A stretch of 64,000 nt of DNA, from NCBI RefSeq assembly GCF_000025305.1, contig NC_013740.1:682001-746000 (forward strand). Direction: 5' to 3'. Below, in pieces: positions 15,966 to 25,151 of the stretch. Both the position numbers and the translations under genes were made by a program. Source of the stretch: Acidaminococcus fermentans DSM 20731. GTDB taxonomy: Bacteria; Bacillota; Negativicutes; Acidaminococcales; Acidaminococcaceae. The notes under the pieces are model-generated. The model saw only the letters and a list, made by a program, of their open reading frames with translations, made no database searches and was not told the origin of the DNA. Numbering within the stretch: position 1 is the stretch's first letter; every line of letters begins with the position of its first letter.

Positions 15966-16090
15966 AATGCAGCATAAGGGAAAACAGCGGGACAGCAAGG
16001 AAAGTCATGGCCTGATAAAGCGTATTCTGTATGGTTCCGGAACCCGGACAAAAAATCCCAAGACCTGGTATTGGAGTAGGAGGAAATGCA

Positions 16091-16978
16091 ATGCAGATCA
16101 AGAACAACGAAATGAACATATTAGTTGAAGCACTGCCATATCTGAGCGCTTTCAAGGGCAAGACGGTGGTTGTGAAATATGGCGGCAATGCCATGCTCAA
16201 CGATGATCTGAAGAATAAAGTCCTGGAGGACATCGTTTTCCTCCGTTGTGCCGGCATGCGCCCGGTGGTGGTCCATGGGGGCGGCCCGGAAATTACCGCC
16301 ATGCTGAAGGCAGCCGGGAAGAAATCCGAATTCATCAGCGGCCTCCGGGTCACGGACAAGGAAACGGTGGAAATCGCTGAACTGGCTCTGGTGGGCAAGA
16401 CCAATACGGATTTGGTCCGCCGGCTGAACATGCTGGGGGGCAAGGCCATCGGCCTGAACGGCAAGGATGCCAAGCTCATCGAGGCCCGGAAGCATCTGGC
16501 GGATGTGTATGAAAACGGCCAGGTGAACCTGGTGGACATCGGCTTTGTGGGCACGGTGGAAAAGGTGAATACGGACCTGATCAACCTGCTGCTGGAAAAC
16601 GACTACATCCCGGTGATCGCTCCTACAGGGATCGGACCGGACGGGGAAACCTACAACATCAACGCGGACAGCGTGGCCGGGGAAGTGGCCGGCGCCCTGA
16701 AGGCGGAAAAGCTGCTGATGCTCACTGACGTGCGGGGCATTTACGAAGACCACAAGGATGAAAGCACCTTCCTGTCCACCCTGACCTTTGAAAAGGCCCA
16801 GGAACTGATTGTGAAGGGAAGCATCGACGGGGGCATGATCCCTAAGGTGAAGGCCTGCATTTCCGCACTCAGCGGGGGCGCGGTGAAGACCCATATCATC
16901 GATGGGCGGCAGGAACATTCCATTCTCCAGGAGATCTTCTCCGACGAGGGTGTGGGCACGGAAGTTGTAAGAGACTGA
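16091..16978 (+). CDS. argB: acetylglutamate kinase
   Basis: 295 aa from ATG 16091, AGGAGG 7 nt upstream; an in-frame upstream start at 16031 is poorer. It phosphorylates N-acetylglutamate, step two of arginine synthesis. Amino-acid-kinase motifs are VVVKYGGNAM, VVVHGGGPEI, and a C-terminal GGMIPKVKACISAL ATP/substrate loop. The N-terminal helix NILVEALPYLSAFKG before the kinase core is the segment associated with arginine-inhibited, hexameric enzymes, so feedback control is likely (inference). First gene of argBDFGH; argC and argJ are not in the window. Confidence 0.93.
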   Translation: MQIKNNEMNILVEALPYLSAFKGKTVVVKYGGNAMLNDDLKNKVLEDIVFLRCAGMRPVVVHGGGPEITAMLKAAGKKSEFISGLRVTDKETVEIAELALVGKTNTDLVRRLNMLGGKAIGLNGKDAKLIEARKHLADVYENGQVNLVDIGFVGTVEKVNTDLINLLLENDYIPVIAPTGIGPDGETYNINADSVAGEVAGALKAEKLLMLTDVRGIYEDHKDESTFLSTLTFEKAQELIVKGSIDGGMIPKVKACISALSGGAVKTHIIDGRQEHSILQEIFSDEGVGTEVVRD

Positions 16979-16993
16979 AAGGGAGCGCGAACA

Positions 16994-18184
16994 ATGGATA
17001 CGAAAGAAATCATGGATACCACGGAGAAATATTATCTCCCGGTCTTTGGACGGAGCCCCATTGCCCTGGACCATGGGGAAGGGGTTTACCTGTACGATAC
17101 GGACGGGAACAGATACACGGATTTTCTGGCGGGTATCGCGGTGAACGCCCTGGGGTATGCCTATCCTCCTCTGGTGAAGGCGGTCAGCGACCAGGCGGCC
17201 AGGATCATGCACGGCTCCAACCTGTTCTATTATGAAATCCAGGCCAAAGCGGCCAAACAACTTTGCGAAGTGACCACCTTCGACCGGGTGTTCTTCTGCA
17301 ACAGCGGTGCGGAAGCCAACGAAGGGGCCATCAAACTGGCACGGAAATACGGCCACAGCAAGGCCCCCAAAAAGTTCAAGATCATCACCGCCAGGGATTC
17401 CTTCCATGGGCGCACCATGGAAACCCTGACGGCCACCGGCCAGGACCACTACCATGAAGGACTGACTCCCCTGCCGGAAGGGTTCGTGTACGTGCCCTTC
17501 GGGGATACGGCAGCCATGGAAGCGGCCATGGATGATGAGGTGTGCGGGGTACTGCTGGAACCGATCCAGGGCGAAGGGGGCGTCCATGTGCCTCCTGCCG
17601 GCTATCTGGAAAAGGTGAAGGAACTGTGTGAAAAGCACGATGCCCTGCTGATTTTCGATGAAATCCAGACCGGGGTGTGCCGGACCGGCTACTGGTTCGC
17701 CTGGATGCACAGCGGTGTGAAACCGGATGTGCTGACCCTGGCCAAGGCCATCGGCGGCGGCTTCCCCATGGGGGCCTTCCTGGTCCAGGAAAGACTGGCC
17801 CATGTGTTCGCACCCGGGGACCATGGTTCCACCTTCGGGGGCAACGCCCTGTCCTGCGCTTCCTGCTATGCGGCCATCAAGGCCATGAAGGAAGGGGAAC
17901 TGGACAAAAAGGCAGGGGAAACCGGGGCCTATTTCAAGAAGGGACTGGAAGCCCTGAAGGCCAAGTATCCGGACAAAGTGACGGATGTCCGGGGCCTGGG
18001 GCTGATCCTGGGACTGGAACTGGCCAAACCCGGCGCGTCCCTGGTCCAGGGAGCCCTGAAGAAAGGGTTCATCATCAATTGCACGGCGGGGAATGTGCTG
18101 CGGTTCGTGCCTCCGCTGATCATCGGAAAAGAAGATATTGATGCACTGCTGAAGGGATTGGATGAGCTTCTGGCAGAATTCTGA
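16994..18184 (+). CDS. argD: acetylornithine aminotransferase
   Basis: 396 aa, 15 bp after argB. PLP-dependent class III aminotransferase making N-acetylornithine from the semialdehyde with glutamate. Visible motifs: SGAEANEGAIKLARKY (PLP phosphate region), SFHGRTMETLTATGQ, the DEIQTGVCRTG Asp-containing block and the PLP lysine in LAKAIGGGFPMGAF, then GNALSCA. Length and motif order are standard. It may also act on succinyl-diaminopimelate, as in many bacteria. Confidence 0.93.
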   Translation: MDTKEIMDTTEKYYLPVFGRSPIALDHGEGVYLYDTDGNRYTDFLAGIAVNALGYAYPPLVKAVSDQAARIMHGSNLFYYEIQAKAAKQLCEVTTFDRVFFCNSGAEANEGAIKLARKYGHSKAPKKFKIITARDSFHGRTMETLTATGQDHYHEGLTPLPEGFVYVPFGDTAAMEAAMDDEVCGVLLEPIQGEGGVHVPPAGYLEKVKELCEKHDALLIFDEIQTGVCRTGYWFAWMHSGVKPDVLTLAKAIGGGFPMGAFLVQERLAHVFAPGDHGSTFGGNALSCASCYAAIKAMKEGELDKKAGETGAYFKKGLEALKAKYPDKVTDVRGLGLILGLELAKPGASLVQGALKKGFIINCTAGNVLRFVPPLIIGKEDIDALLKGLDELLAEF

Positions 18185-18202
18185 TAAAAAAGAGGGTATA
18201 TT

Positions 18203-19144
18203 ATGGCTTTAAGAAACAAGGATTTGATTTCCATCCATGATCTGTCTGTGGGGGAAGTGGCCACCATCCTGGATGTGAGCAGAAAACTGAAGAAAAAACA
18301 GAAACTGGGGGAACCCCATGAATATCTGAAGGGCAAGACCCTGGCCATGATCTTTTCCAAAGCCTCCACCCGGACCCGGGTGTCCTTTGAAACCGGCTTC
18401 CATCAGCTGGGGGGCCATCCCATTTACATGAGTGAAGCCACCTCCCAGATCGGACGGGGAGAACCGGTGAAGGATACGGCCCGTGTGCTGTCCCGTTTCG
18501 TGGACGGCATCATGATCCGGACTTTCTCCCATGATGCGGTGAAGGAACTGGCGGATTACGCCACGGTGCCGGTGATCAACGGCCTGACGGACCTGCTCCA
18601 TCCCTGCCAGGCCCTGACGGACATGTTCACCGTCCTGGAATACAAGGATGTGCTGAAGGGCCGGAAGCTGGTGTATGTGGGGGACGGCAACAACATGGCC
18701 CATTCCCTGATGTTCGCCTGCGCCAAGGTGGGCATGAACATGGTCTGCGCCAGCCCCAAGGGCTACCAGCCGGATCCTCATATCGTAGCCCAGGCCAGGA
18801 TGGATGCGGCCATTACCGGCTGCACCATCACCGTCCAGGAGGATATGGAAGACGCGGCCAAAGGAGCCGATGTGCTCTATACGGATGTGTGGGCCAGCAT
18901 GGGTGAGGAAGCCCAGCGGGAAGAACGGAAAAAGGCCCTCCACGACTACCAGATCAACCAGCATCTGCTGGACCTGGCCCGTCCGGACGCCATGGTGCTC
19001 CACTGCCTGCCCGCCCACCGGGGAGAGGAAATCACCGATGATGTGATCGAAGGACCCCAGTCCGCGGTATTCGACGAAGCGGAAAACCGTCTCCATGTGC
19101 AAAAAGCCATTATGGCCTTGCTGATGAGTGACGCTGTGCTGTAA
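18203..19144 (+). CDS. argF: ornithine carbamoyltransferase
   Basis: 313 aa, 18 bp after argD, GAGGG upstream. It joins carbamoyl phosphate to ornithine to give citrulline. The carbamoyl-phosphate loop SKASTRTRVSFE, HPCQALTDMFT, the ornithine motif VYTDVWASMG and the HCLPAHRGEEI signature are all present. Biosynthetic (argF) rather than catabolic (arcB) use is inferred from its place in the arg operon; no arcA or arcC is seen. Confidence 0.93.
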   Translation: MALRNKDLISIHDLSVGEVATILDVSRKLKKKQKLGEPHEYLKGKTLAMIFSKASTRTRVSFETGFHQLGGHPIYMSEATSQIGRGEPVKDTARVLSRFVDGIMIRTFSHDAVKELADYATVPVINGLTDLLHPCQALTDMFTVLEYKDVLKGRKLVYVGDGNNMAHSLMFACAKVGMNMVCASPKGYQPDPHIVAQARMDAAITGCTITVQEDMEDAAKGADVLYTDVWASMGEEAQREERKKALHDYQINQHLLDLARPDAMVLHCLPAHRGEEITDDVIEGPQSAVFDEAENRLHVQKAIMALLMSDAVL

Positions 19145-19180
19145 AATAAAAGGATAGAACAAATAAAGGAGAGACCTGCA

Positions 19181-20401
19181 ATGGATAAAAAAGACATCAA
19201 AAAAGTTGTCCTGGCCTATTCTGGCGGCCTGGACACCTCCTGTATCATTCCCTGGCTGAAGGAAAACTACAACAACTGTGAAGTCATCACCGTAACGGCG
19301 GATATCGGACAAGGGGAAGAAGTGGCTCCCGTCCATGACAAAGCCATCAAATCCGGGGCCAGCAAGGCCTACATCCTGGACCTGCGGGACGAATTCCTGA
19401 GAGAATACGCCTGGCCCATGGTGAAATCCGGCGCCGTTTACGAAAAGAAATACCTGCTGGGGACTTCCATTGCACGGCCCATCATTGCCAAATACCTGGT
19501 GGACATCGCCCTGAAGGAAGGGGCGGACGCCATTGCCCACGGGGCTACCGGCAAGGGCAACGACCAGGTCCGGTTCGAACTGGGCATCAAGGCTCTGGCT
19601 CCCCAGCTGAAGGTAATCGCTCCCTGGAGAGAATGGAACATCAAATCCCGGGATGACGCCATCGACTATGCAGCCGCCCACAACATTCCGGTGCCTGTCA
19701 CCAAGAAAAAGGACTACAGCATGGACCGGAACATCTGGCACCTGTCCCATGAAGGCAGCGACCTGGAAGATCCCTCCAACGAACCCAAATCTGAAATCTA
19801 CATCATGAGCCAGACTCCGGAAGCCGCTCCGGACAAGGACGAATACCTGACCCTGGACTTTGAACAGGGGGTTCCTGTGGCCGTCAACGGCAAGAAGATG
19901 GAACCGGTGGAAATGATGGAAACCCTGAATGAAATCGGCAAACGGAACGGCATCGGCATCGCCGACATGGTGGAAAACCGGCTGGTGGGCATGAAGGACC
20001 GTGGGGTTTACGAAACTCCCGGCGGCACCATCCTCTACTACGCCCACAACGAACTGGAAAACCTGTGCCTGGACCGGGCCACCTACAACTATAAGGAACA
20101 GATCGGCATCCGGTATGCGGAACTGGTCTATGACGGCATGTGGTTCTCTCCTCTGCGGGAAGCTCTCCAGGCCTTCGTGGACGAAACCCAGAAGACCGTC
20201 ACCGGTACCGTAAAGATGAAACTGTACAAAGGCAACATCATCACCGCCGGCAGCACCAGCCCGTACTCCCTGTACAGCAAGGAATACGTCACCTTCGGGG
20301 AAGACGAAGTGTACAACCAGGCCGATGCCCAGGGCTTCATCAACCTGTTCGGTCTGCCGCTCACCGTAAGAGCACTGATGAAACAGGGGAAACTGAAATA
20401 A
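19181..20401 (+). CDS. argG: argininosuccinate synthase
   Basis: 406 aa. ATP-dependent condensation of citrulline and aspartate. The N-type ATP pyrophosphatase loop [10 protein letters not shown] is at residues ~11-20, and [14 protein letters not shown] and the [17 protein letters not shown] block match the family. GGAGAG lies upstream of ATG 19181. The stop codon shares its last A with the ATG of argH, so the two are coupled. Confidence 0.94.
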   Translation: MDKKDIKKVVLAYSGGLDTSCIIPWLKENYNNCEVITVTADIGQGEEVAPVHDKAIKSGASKAYILDLRDEFLREYAWPMVKSGAVYEKKYLLGTSIARPIIAKYLVDIALKEGADAIAHGATGKGNDQVRFELGIKALAPQLKVIAPWREWNIKSRDDAIDYAAAHNIPVPVTKKKDYSMDRNIWHLSHEGSDLEDPSNEPKSEIYIMSQTPEAAPDKDEYLTLDFEQGVPVAVNGKKMEPVEMMETLNEIGKRNGIGIADMVENRLVGMKDRGVYETPGGTILYYAHNELENLCLDRATYNYKEQIGIRYAELVYDGMWFSPLREALQAFVDETQKTVTGTVKMKLYKGNIITAGSTSPYSLYSKEYVTFGEDEVYNQADAQGFINLFGLPLTVRALMKQGKLK

Positions 20402-21819
20402 TGAGCAAGACGAAACTGTGGGGTGGACGGTTCAGCAAGGATACCAATGCCCTGGTTGATGCCTTCAACGCGTCCATCGATTACGACAAACGGCTGTACC
20501 ATGAGGATATCCGGGGGAGCATCGCCCATGCCCATATGCTGGCCAAGGTGGGGATCATCAGCCAGGAGGATGCGGCAGCCATCGAAAAGGGACTGAAGGA
20601 GATCCTGGCAGAGATCCAGGCCGGGAAATTCGACTTCAGCACCCAGCTGGAAGATATCCACATGAACATCGAGGCGGCCCTGACGGACAAGATCGGGGAC
20701 GCCGGGGCCCGGCTCCATACGGCCCGGAGCCGGAACGACCAGGTGGCCCTGGACATGCACATGTACATGAAACGGGAAGTCACCGAAATCATGGATCTGC
20801 TGATCGCCTTTGAGGAAGCCCTGCTGACCATGGCGGAAAAGCACCTGAAGACCCTGATGCCCGGGTATACCCATCTCCAGCGGGCTCAGCCCATTACCTT
20901 TGCCCATCATATGCTGGCCTACTTCAACATGCTCCGCCGGGATTTCCGCCGGCTCCAGGGCGTGTGGGACGGGGCGGACATCATGCCCCTGGGGGCCGGT
21001 GCAGTGGCCGGGACCACCCTGCCCATCGACCGGTTCCAGGTGGCGGAAGAACTCCACTTCTCCCAGGTGTACGGGAACAGCATGGATGCGGTCAGCGACC
21101 GGGACTATGTGCTGGAATTCCTCAGTTTTGCTTCTCTTTTGATGATGCATCTGTCCCGGCTCAGTGAAGAAATGTGCCTGTGGTCTTCTACGGAATTCGG
21201 GTTCATCGAGCTGGATGATGCTTTTGCCACCGGCTCTTCCATGATGCCCCAGAAGAAGAACCCGGATATCTCTGAACTGGTCCGGGGGAAGACCGGCCGG
21301 GTGTACGGCCACCTGACGGCGCTTCTGACCACCCTGAAGGGTTTGCCCCTGGCCTACAACAAGGACCTGCAGGAAGACAAGGAAGGGTTCTTCGATGCCA
21401 TCGACACGGTGAAGTTCTCTCTCCAGGTGTACCGGGACATGATCCTGTCCACCAAAGTGAACAAGGAACGGATGGCGGAAGCAGTCCACAAGGATTATTC
21501 CAATGCCACGGACCTGGCGGACTACCTGGTGCGGAAGGGGATGCCCTTCCGGAAAGCCCATGCGGTGGTGGGCAAAGCGGTGGCCAAGGCCATTGCCGAA
21601 CACAAGCTGCTGGGCCAGCTGACCCTGGAGGAATACAAGGAAATGAGTCCTCTGTTCGAAAAGGATCTGCTGGAATGCCTGAAACCGGAAAACTGCGTGG
21701 CGGCCCGGACCAGCTACGGCGGCCCCGCTCCCCAGAACAACGCCAAACAGGTGGAATTGGGAAAAGAAGCGGTGGAAGAACAGAAAAAAGTGCTGGAAGA
21801 ATTGAAAAAGAGGATATGA
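20401..21819 (+). CDS. argH: argininosuccinate lyase
   Basis: 472 aa from ATG 20401, overlapping the argG stop by one base; longer in-frame readings into argG are not meaningful. It splits argininosuccinate into arginine and fumarate. It has [25 protein letters not shown] and the fumarase-superfamily signature [11 protein letters not shown] with catalytic Ser. Last gene of argBDFGH, closed by a long terminator. Confidence 0.94.
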   Translation: MSKTKLWGGRFSKDTNALVDAFNASIDYDKRLYHEDIRGSIAHAHMLAKVGIISQEDAAAIEKGLKEILAEIQAGKFDFSTQLEDIHMNIEAALTDKIGDAGARLHTARSRNDQVALDMHMYMKREVTEIMDLLIAFEEALLTMAEKHLKTLMPGYTHLQRAQPITFAHHMLAYFNMLRRDFRRLQGVWDGADIMPLGAGAVAGTTLPIDRFQVAEELHFSQVYGNSMDAVSDRDYVLEFLSFASLLMMHLSRLSEEMCLWSSTEFGFIELDDAFATGSSMMPQKKNPDISELVRGKTGRVYGHLTALLTTLKGLPLAYNKDLQEDKEGFFDAIDTVKFSLQVYRDMILSTKVNKERMAEAVHKDYSNATDLADYLVRKGMPFRKAHAVVGKAVAKAIAEHKLLGQLTLEEYKEMSPLFEKDLLECLKPENCVAARTSYGGPAPQNNAKQVELGKEAVEEQKKVLEELKKRI

Positions 21820-21914
21820 AAAAGAGCTGTGAAGAAATGAATTTCTCATTTCTTCACAGCTCTTTTTTGACAGCTGACTGTTGACAGGGGTGTGAAAGTT
21901 ATTTTCACACCCAT
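21819..21914. terminator. convergent terminators after argH and the M20 hydrolase
   Basis: The first hairpin is AAGAGCTGTGAAGAAATGA / TCATTTCTTCACAGCTCTT (about 21822-21865) followed by TTTT. The second is GGGTGTGAAA / TTTTCACACCC (about 21889-21913), serving the gene on the minus strand. Confidence 0.75.
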
Positions 21915-21916
21915 CT

Positions 21917-23173
21917 TTATACATTCCTCCTGGCCAGCCGCTCCACCGGTTCCGGGTTGGGGGTGAATTCCGGGTCGAAGTCGGTGTTCAGGAAGGCCAG
22001 GGCGTAGGCTACGCCCATGGCGGCACCGGTCATGAGCCCCCGTTCATCCATGTCGAATTCCGGAGTGTGGTGGTTGGCGCCGCAGCCTTTTTCCGGGTTG
22101 GCGATACCGGTGAAGGCCAGTACCCCCGGGTATTCCTGGAGGAACAGAGCAAAGGATTCGGAGGCCATCCAGGGCTGGGGATCCTGGAGGGCGTCCTTCC
22201 CCAAGGCATCTTCCACGGCCTTCCGTCCCAACCGGGCACAGGCCGGGTTGTTCCGGGCCTCGAACAGGGCTTCGGGCATGTGCTGGATTTCCGCTTCACA
22301 GCCGTAGATTTCCGCATTGCCGGCCAGGGCTTTTTTCAGGAAGTCTGCAAAGGGTTTTCCGGCTTTTTCGTAGCTGAAGAACCGGGCGGTGCCTCCGAAG
22401 GTCAGGTCTTCCGGGATCACATTGTATTTTTCTCCGCTGTGGACGAAGCCCAGGGAGAAGGTGAGACATTCGAAGGGATCCACCTTCCGCTGGCGGAATT
22501 CGTTCAGCTGCTGGTACAGGGCGGCGAAACAGTCCATGGGGTTGTTGGCCAGGTCCGGCCGGGCTCCGTGGCCGAAGGTGCCTTTCAGCCGGATCACAAA
22601 GGAACAGCCCCCTCCCATGACGGCCCCCGGGGTAATGGAAACTTTCCCGGCAGGCAGGTCCCAGCGCACATGGGTGGCGTAGCAGCCGTCGATGGTGAGG
22701 CCGGATTCTTTTACGATGTAGGGGAGCAGGTTCTGGATGTCCCCGCTTTCTTCTTCCCCCCGTTCAAAACACAGCACCACTTTGCCGGAAAAGGCCTCTT
22801 TGTGGGCCGCCAGGATCCGGCCGGCGGTGAGCAGCATGGCCATGTGGCCGTCGTGGCCGCAGGCGTGGGAGACTCCGGGCACATGGGACAGGCAGACTTT
22901 CTTTTCTTTCAGGTTCTCCGGGCTTTCGGCAATGGGCAGGGCATCGGTGTCCGCCCGCATGAGCAGAGTCTTTCCGGGTTTTCCGCTGTCGATGATCCCC
23001 AGAAGACCCCCGTCGGGCACGTTGACGGTGGGGATCTCCAGCTCTTTCAGATAGGCTTCCAAAAAGGCGATGGTGTTCACTTCCCGGCAGCTCAGCTCCG
23101 GGTTTTCATGGAAATGGCGGCGGAGCCGGACGGTTTCCGGAAATTCGGCCCGGGCCAGGGCAAGGATGTTCAT
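21917..23173 (-). CDS. M20-family metal-dependent amidohydrolase (peptidase M20D)
   Basis: 418 aa from ATG 23173 (minus), GAAAGGA upstream. Likely a cytoplasmic amidase for N-acyl amino acids or small peptides. Metal-binding motifs are HENPELSCRE near the N-terminus, the central SHACGHDGHMAMLL (Cys-His pair) and CFERGEEESGD carrying the catalytic Glu; the late TGIANPEKGCGANHHTPEFD block carries the last His. A lid domain lies between. It could be an N-acetyl-ornithine or hippurate hydrolase type. Adjacency to arg genes is suggestive, but it is convergent with them, so not part of that operon. Confidence 0.85.
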   Translation of the reverse strand: MNILALARAEFPETVRLRRHFHENPELSCREVNTIAFLEAYLKELEIPTVNVPDGGLLGIIDSGKPGKTLLMRADTDALPIAESPENLKEKKVCLSHVPGVSHACGHDGHMAMLLTAGRILAAHKEAFSGKVVLCFERGEEESGDIQNLLPYIVKESGLTIDGCYATHVRWDLPAGKVSITPGAVMGGGCSFVIRLKGTFGHGARPDLANNPMDCFAALYQQLNEFRQRKVDPFECLTFSLGFVHSGEKYNVIPEDLTFGGTARFFSYEKAGKPFADFLKKALAGNAEIYGCEAEIQHMPEALFEARNNPACARLGRKAVEDALGKDALQDPQPWMASESFALFLQEYPGVLAFTGIANPEKGCGANHHTPEFDMDERGLMTGAAMGVAYALAFLNTDFDPEFTPNPEPVERLARRNV

Positions 23174-23326
23174 AAGCAGGTTCCTTTCTGTGCAAATGGG
23201 ATTTGCCCACAGTATACCACGAATGATTGTCATTTTTTCGTCTTCATCGTATAATTATCATATTATATTGTAGGTGAATTTCTGTACCATTTCTGATAGA
23301 GAAACCTGCCAGAAGGAGGACAAAGT

Positions 23327-24196
23327 ATGGGAGGACATGTGATTGGCCTGCTCCACACCATTACCATGCTGGATGTGATCGACATCCTGGTGGTGGCGTT
23401 TTTTCTCAATAAGCTGTACCAGATGCTGAAGAATACCCGGGCGGCATCCCTGGTGAAAGGGCTGCTGATGCTGCTGGTGATCATGCTGATCAGCAAATGG
23501 CTGAACCTGTATGTGATCAACTGGATCCTGGAAAAATTCATGACTATAGTGATGTTTGCTCTGCCCGTGGTGTTCCAGCCAGAACTCCGCCGGGCACTGG
23601 AACAGATCGGCCGGGGGAAACTGTTCCGCCGGAGCACGGTGCTCAATGAAATGCAGGTGGAAAACATGCTGGAAGCGGTGGCCACCACCGCTGACGACCT
23701 GAGCCGGAACAAGATCGGGGCCCTGATGGTGTTCGAACGGGAAACGGGACTGGACGACTACATCGAAACCGGGATTCCCATCGATGGTCTGATCAGTACG
23801 GCCCTGTTTGAAAACATCTTCATCCCCAACACCCCCCTCCACGATGGGGCGGTGATCATCCGGGGGGACCGGATCGCGGCGGCCAGCTGTCTGCTGCCTC
23901 TGACGGAAGCACGGAACCTGAGCCAGGAACTGGGCACCCGGCACCGGGCGGCCATCGGCCTTTCGGAACAGACCGATGCCCTGGTGCTGGTGGTCAGTGA
24001 AGAAACCGGGACCATTTCCCTGGCCCGGGGCGGTGCTCTCCAGCGGTACCTGACCCACGGGGATGTGAAGGATCTGCTGCGGCCGGTGATGAAGACCCCC
24101 ATGCTGAACTGGAAGGACACCATCCTGGCCAAGCTGGGGAAGAAGCACCCATCCTCTGATGACCAGAAGGGAGGCGGCAGCCATGGTGAAAAATAA
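23327..24196 (+). CDS. cdaA: diadenylate cyclase CdaA
   Basis: 289 aa, AGGAGG upstream. It makes c-di-AMP from two ATP. Three N-terminal membrane helices (~15-90) precede the DAC domain, which shows the catalytic LHDGAVII and GTRHRAAIGLSE motifs. The next gene is its usual membrane partner, cdaR, overlapping by 14 bp. c-di-AMP controls potassium and osmotic balance and cell-wall homeostasis in Firmicutes. Unlike the common cdaA-cdaR-glmM order, the third gene here is a flavoprotein. Confidence 0.93.
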   Translation: MGGHVIGLLHTITMLDVIDILVVAFFLNKLYQMLKNTRAASLVKGLLMLLVIMLISKWLNLYVINWILEKFMTIVMFALPVVFQPELRRALEQIGRGKLFRRSTVLNEMQVENMLEAVATTADDLSRNKIGALMVFERETGLDDYIETGIPIDGLISTALFENIFIPNTPLHDGAVIIRGDRIAAASCLLPLTEARNLSQELGTRHRAAIGLSEQTDALVLVVSEETGTISLARGGALQRYLTHGDVKDLLRPVMKTPMLNWKDTILAKLGKKHPSSDDQKGGGSHGEK

Positions 24197-25151
24197 TCAG
24201 AACCCCAACCGGAACTCCTGGCTGATGCGGATCATGTCCGTGGTCTGTGCCTGCATCCTTTGGGTCTATGTGATGAACGAACAGAATCCCATTACCACCA
24301 AGACCTTCCAGGTGCCTCTCACGGCCCAGAACCTGGCGGAGGACATGGTGGTGAAGGACCTGCCGGAAACGGTGAGCGTGAAGGTCAGTGGGACCCGGTC
24401 CCAGATTGCCGTGCTCCGGGAAGGGGACATCAAGGCCTTCATCGACTTTACGGATGCCCCCAAGGGGCGGAACACCTACAACGTCCAGGCCACGGTGAAG
24501 GTGGGAGAAGTGGCGGAAGTGAACCCCAGCCTGCTCCAGCTGGAAACTGATTCCCTGGCGGAGAAAACCATGACCCTGGAACCCCGGATCGTAGGGGTGC
24601 CCAATAGCGGGGTCACAGTGAGCCAGATGGATCTGGCCCCCACCAAGGTGACCATCAAGGGGGCCAGCGGACGGATCTCCCAGGTGGACAAGGTGCTGGT
24701 GATGGTGGATATCAGCCACCACGACCGGAACTTCTCCACGGAAGCCACGGCTGTGGCAGTGGACCGGACCGGACGGGAAATGTATGATGTGAAGGTGGTG
24801 CCCGGGAAGATCAAGACCACGGTGACCATTGTGCGCCAGCTGGGAACCAATGATTTTCCGGTGAAGGCCAATATGTCCGGGAAGCTGCCGGACGGGGTCA
24901 CCATCAAGAGCGTGAAGATCACCCCGGATAGCGTGCGGCTGACGGCGGAACCCAAGGTGCTGGGGGGCATCCGGGAAATCCTCACCGCCCCCATCGTCCT
25001 GAACAACATTACCAGTGACGTGGAACTGAAGATGCCGCTCCAGATCCCGGATCAGGTGCTGGCGGATCAGCACAGCGTCATTGTGGAAATCACCTTGCAG
25101 AAAGGAACGGAACAGCAGGATGGCAAAGCCAGTGGAAATCAGAATCAATAA
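24183..25151 (+). CDS. cdaR: CdaA regulator, YbbR-domain protein
   Basis: 322 aa from ATG 24183 (GGGAGG 8 nt upstream, inside the end of cdaA). One N-terminal membrane helix (IMSVVCACILWVYVMN) anchors an external region of repeated YbbR beta domains (e.g. TFQVPLTAQNL, VSVKVSGTRSQI, VTIKGASGRIS). It binds and tunes CdaA at the membrane. The C-terminal tail is polar and low-complexity. Spacing and overlap show co-translation with cdaA. Confidence 0.88.
   Translation: MVKNNQNPNRNSWLMRIMSVVCACILWVYVMNEQNPITTKTFQVPLTAQNLAEDMVVKDLPETVSVKVSGTRSQIAVLREGDIKAFIDFTDAPKGRNTYNVQATVKVGEVAEVNPSLLQLETDSLAEKTMTLEPRIVGVPNSGVTVSQMDLAPTKVTIKGASGRISQVDKVLVMVDISHHDRNFSTEATAVAVDRTGREMYDVKVVPGKIKTTVTIVRQLGTNDFPVKANMSGKLPDGVTIKSVKITPDSVRLTAEPKVLGGIREILTAPIVLNNITSDVELKMPLQIPDQVLADQHSVIVEITLQKGTEQQDGKASGNQNQ

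Noticed and set aside
15725-16090. Riboswitch or T-box before argB
   Set aside because: A promoter and palindrome are seen, but no conserved riboswitch core or terminator/antiterminator pair.
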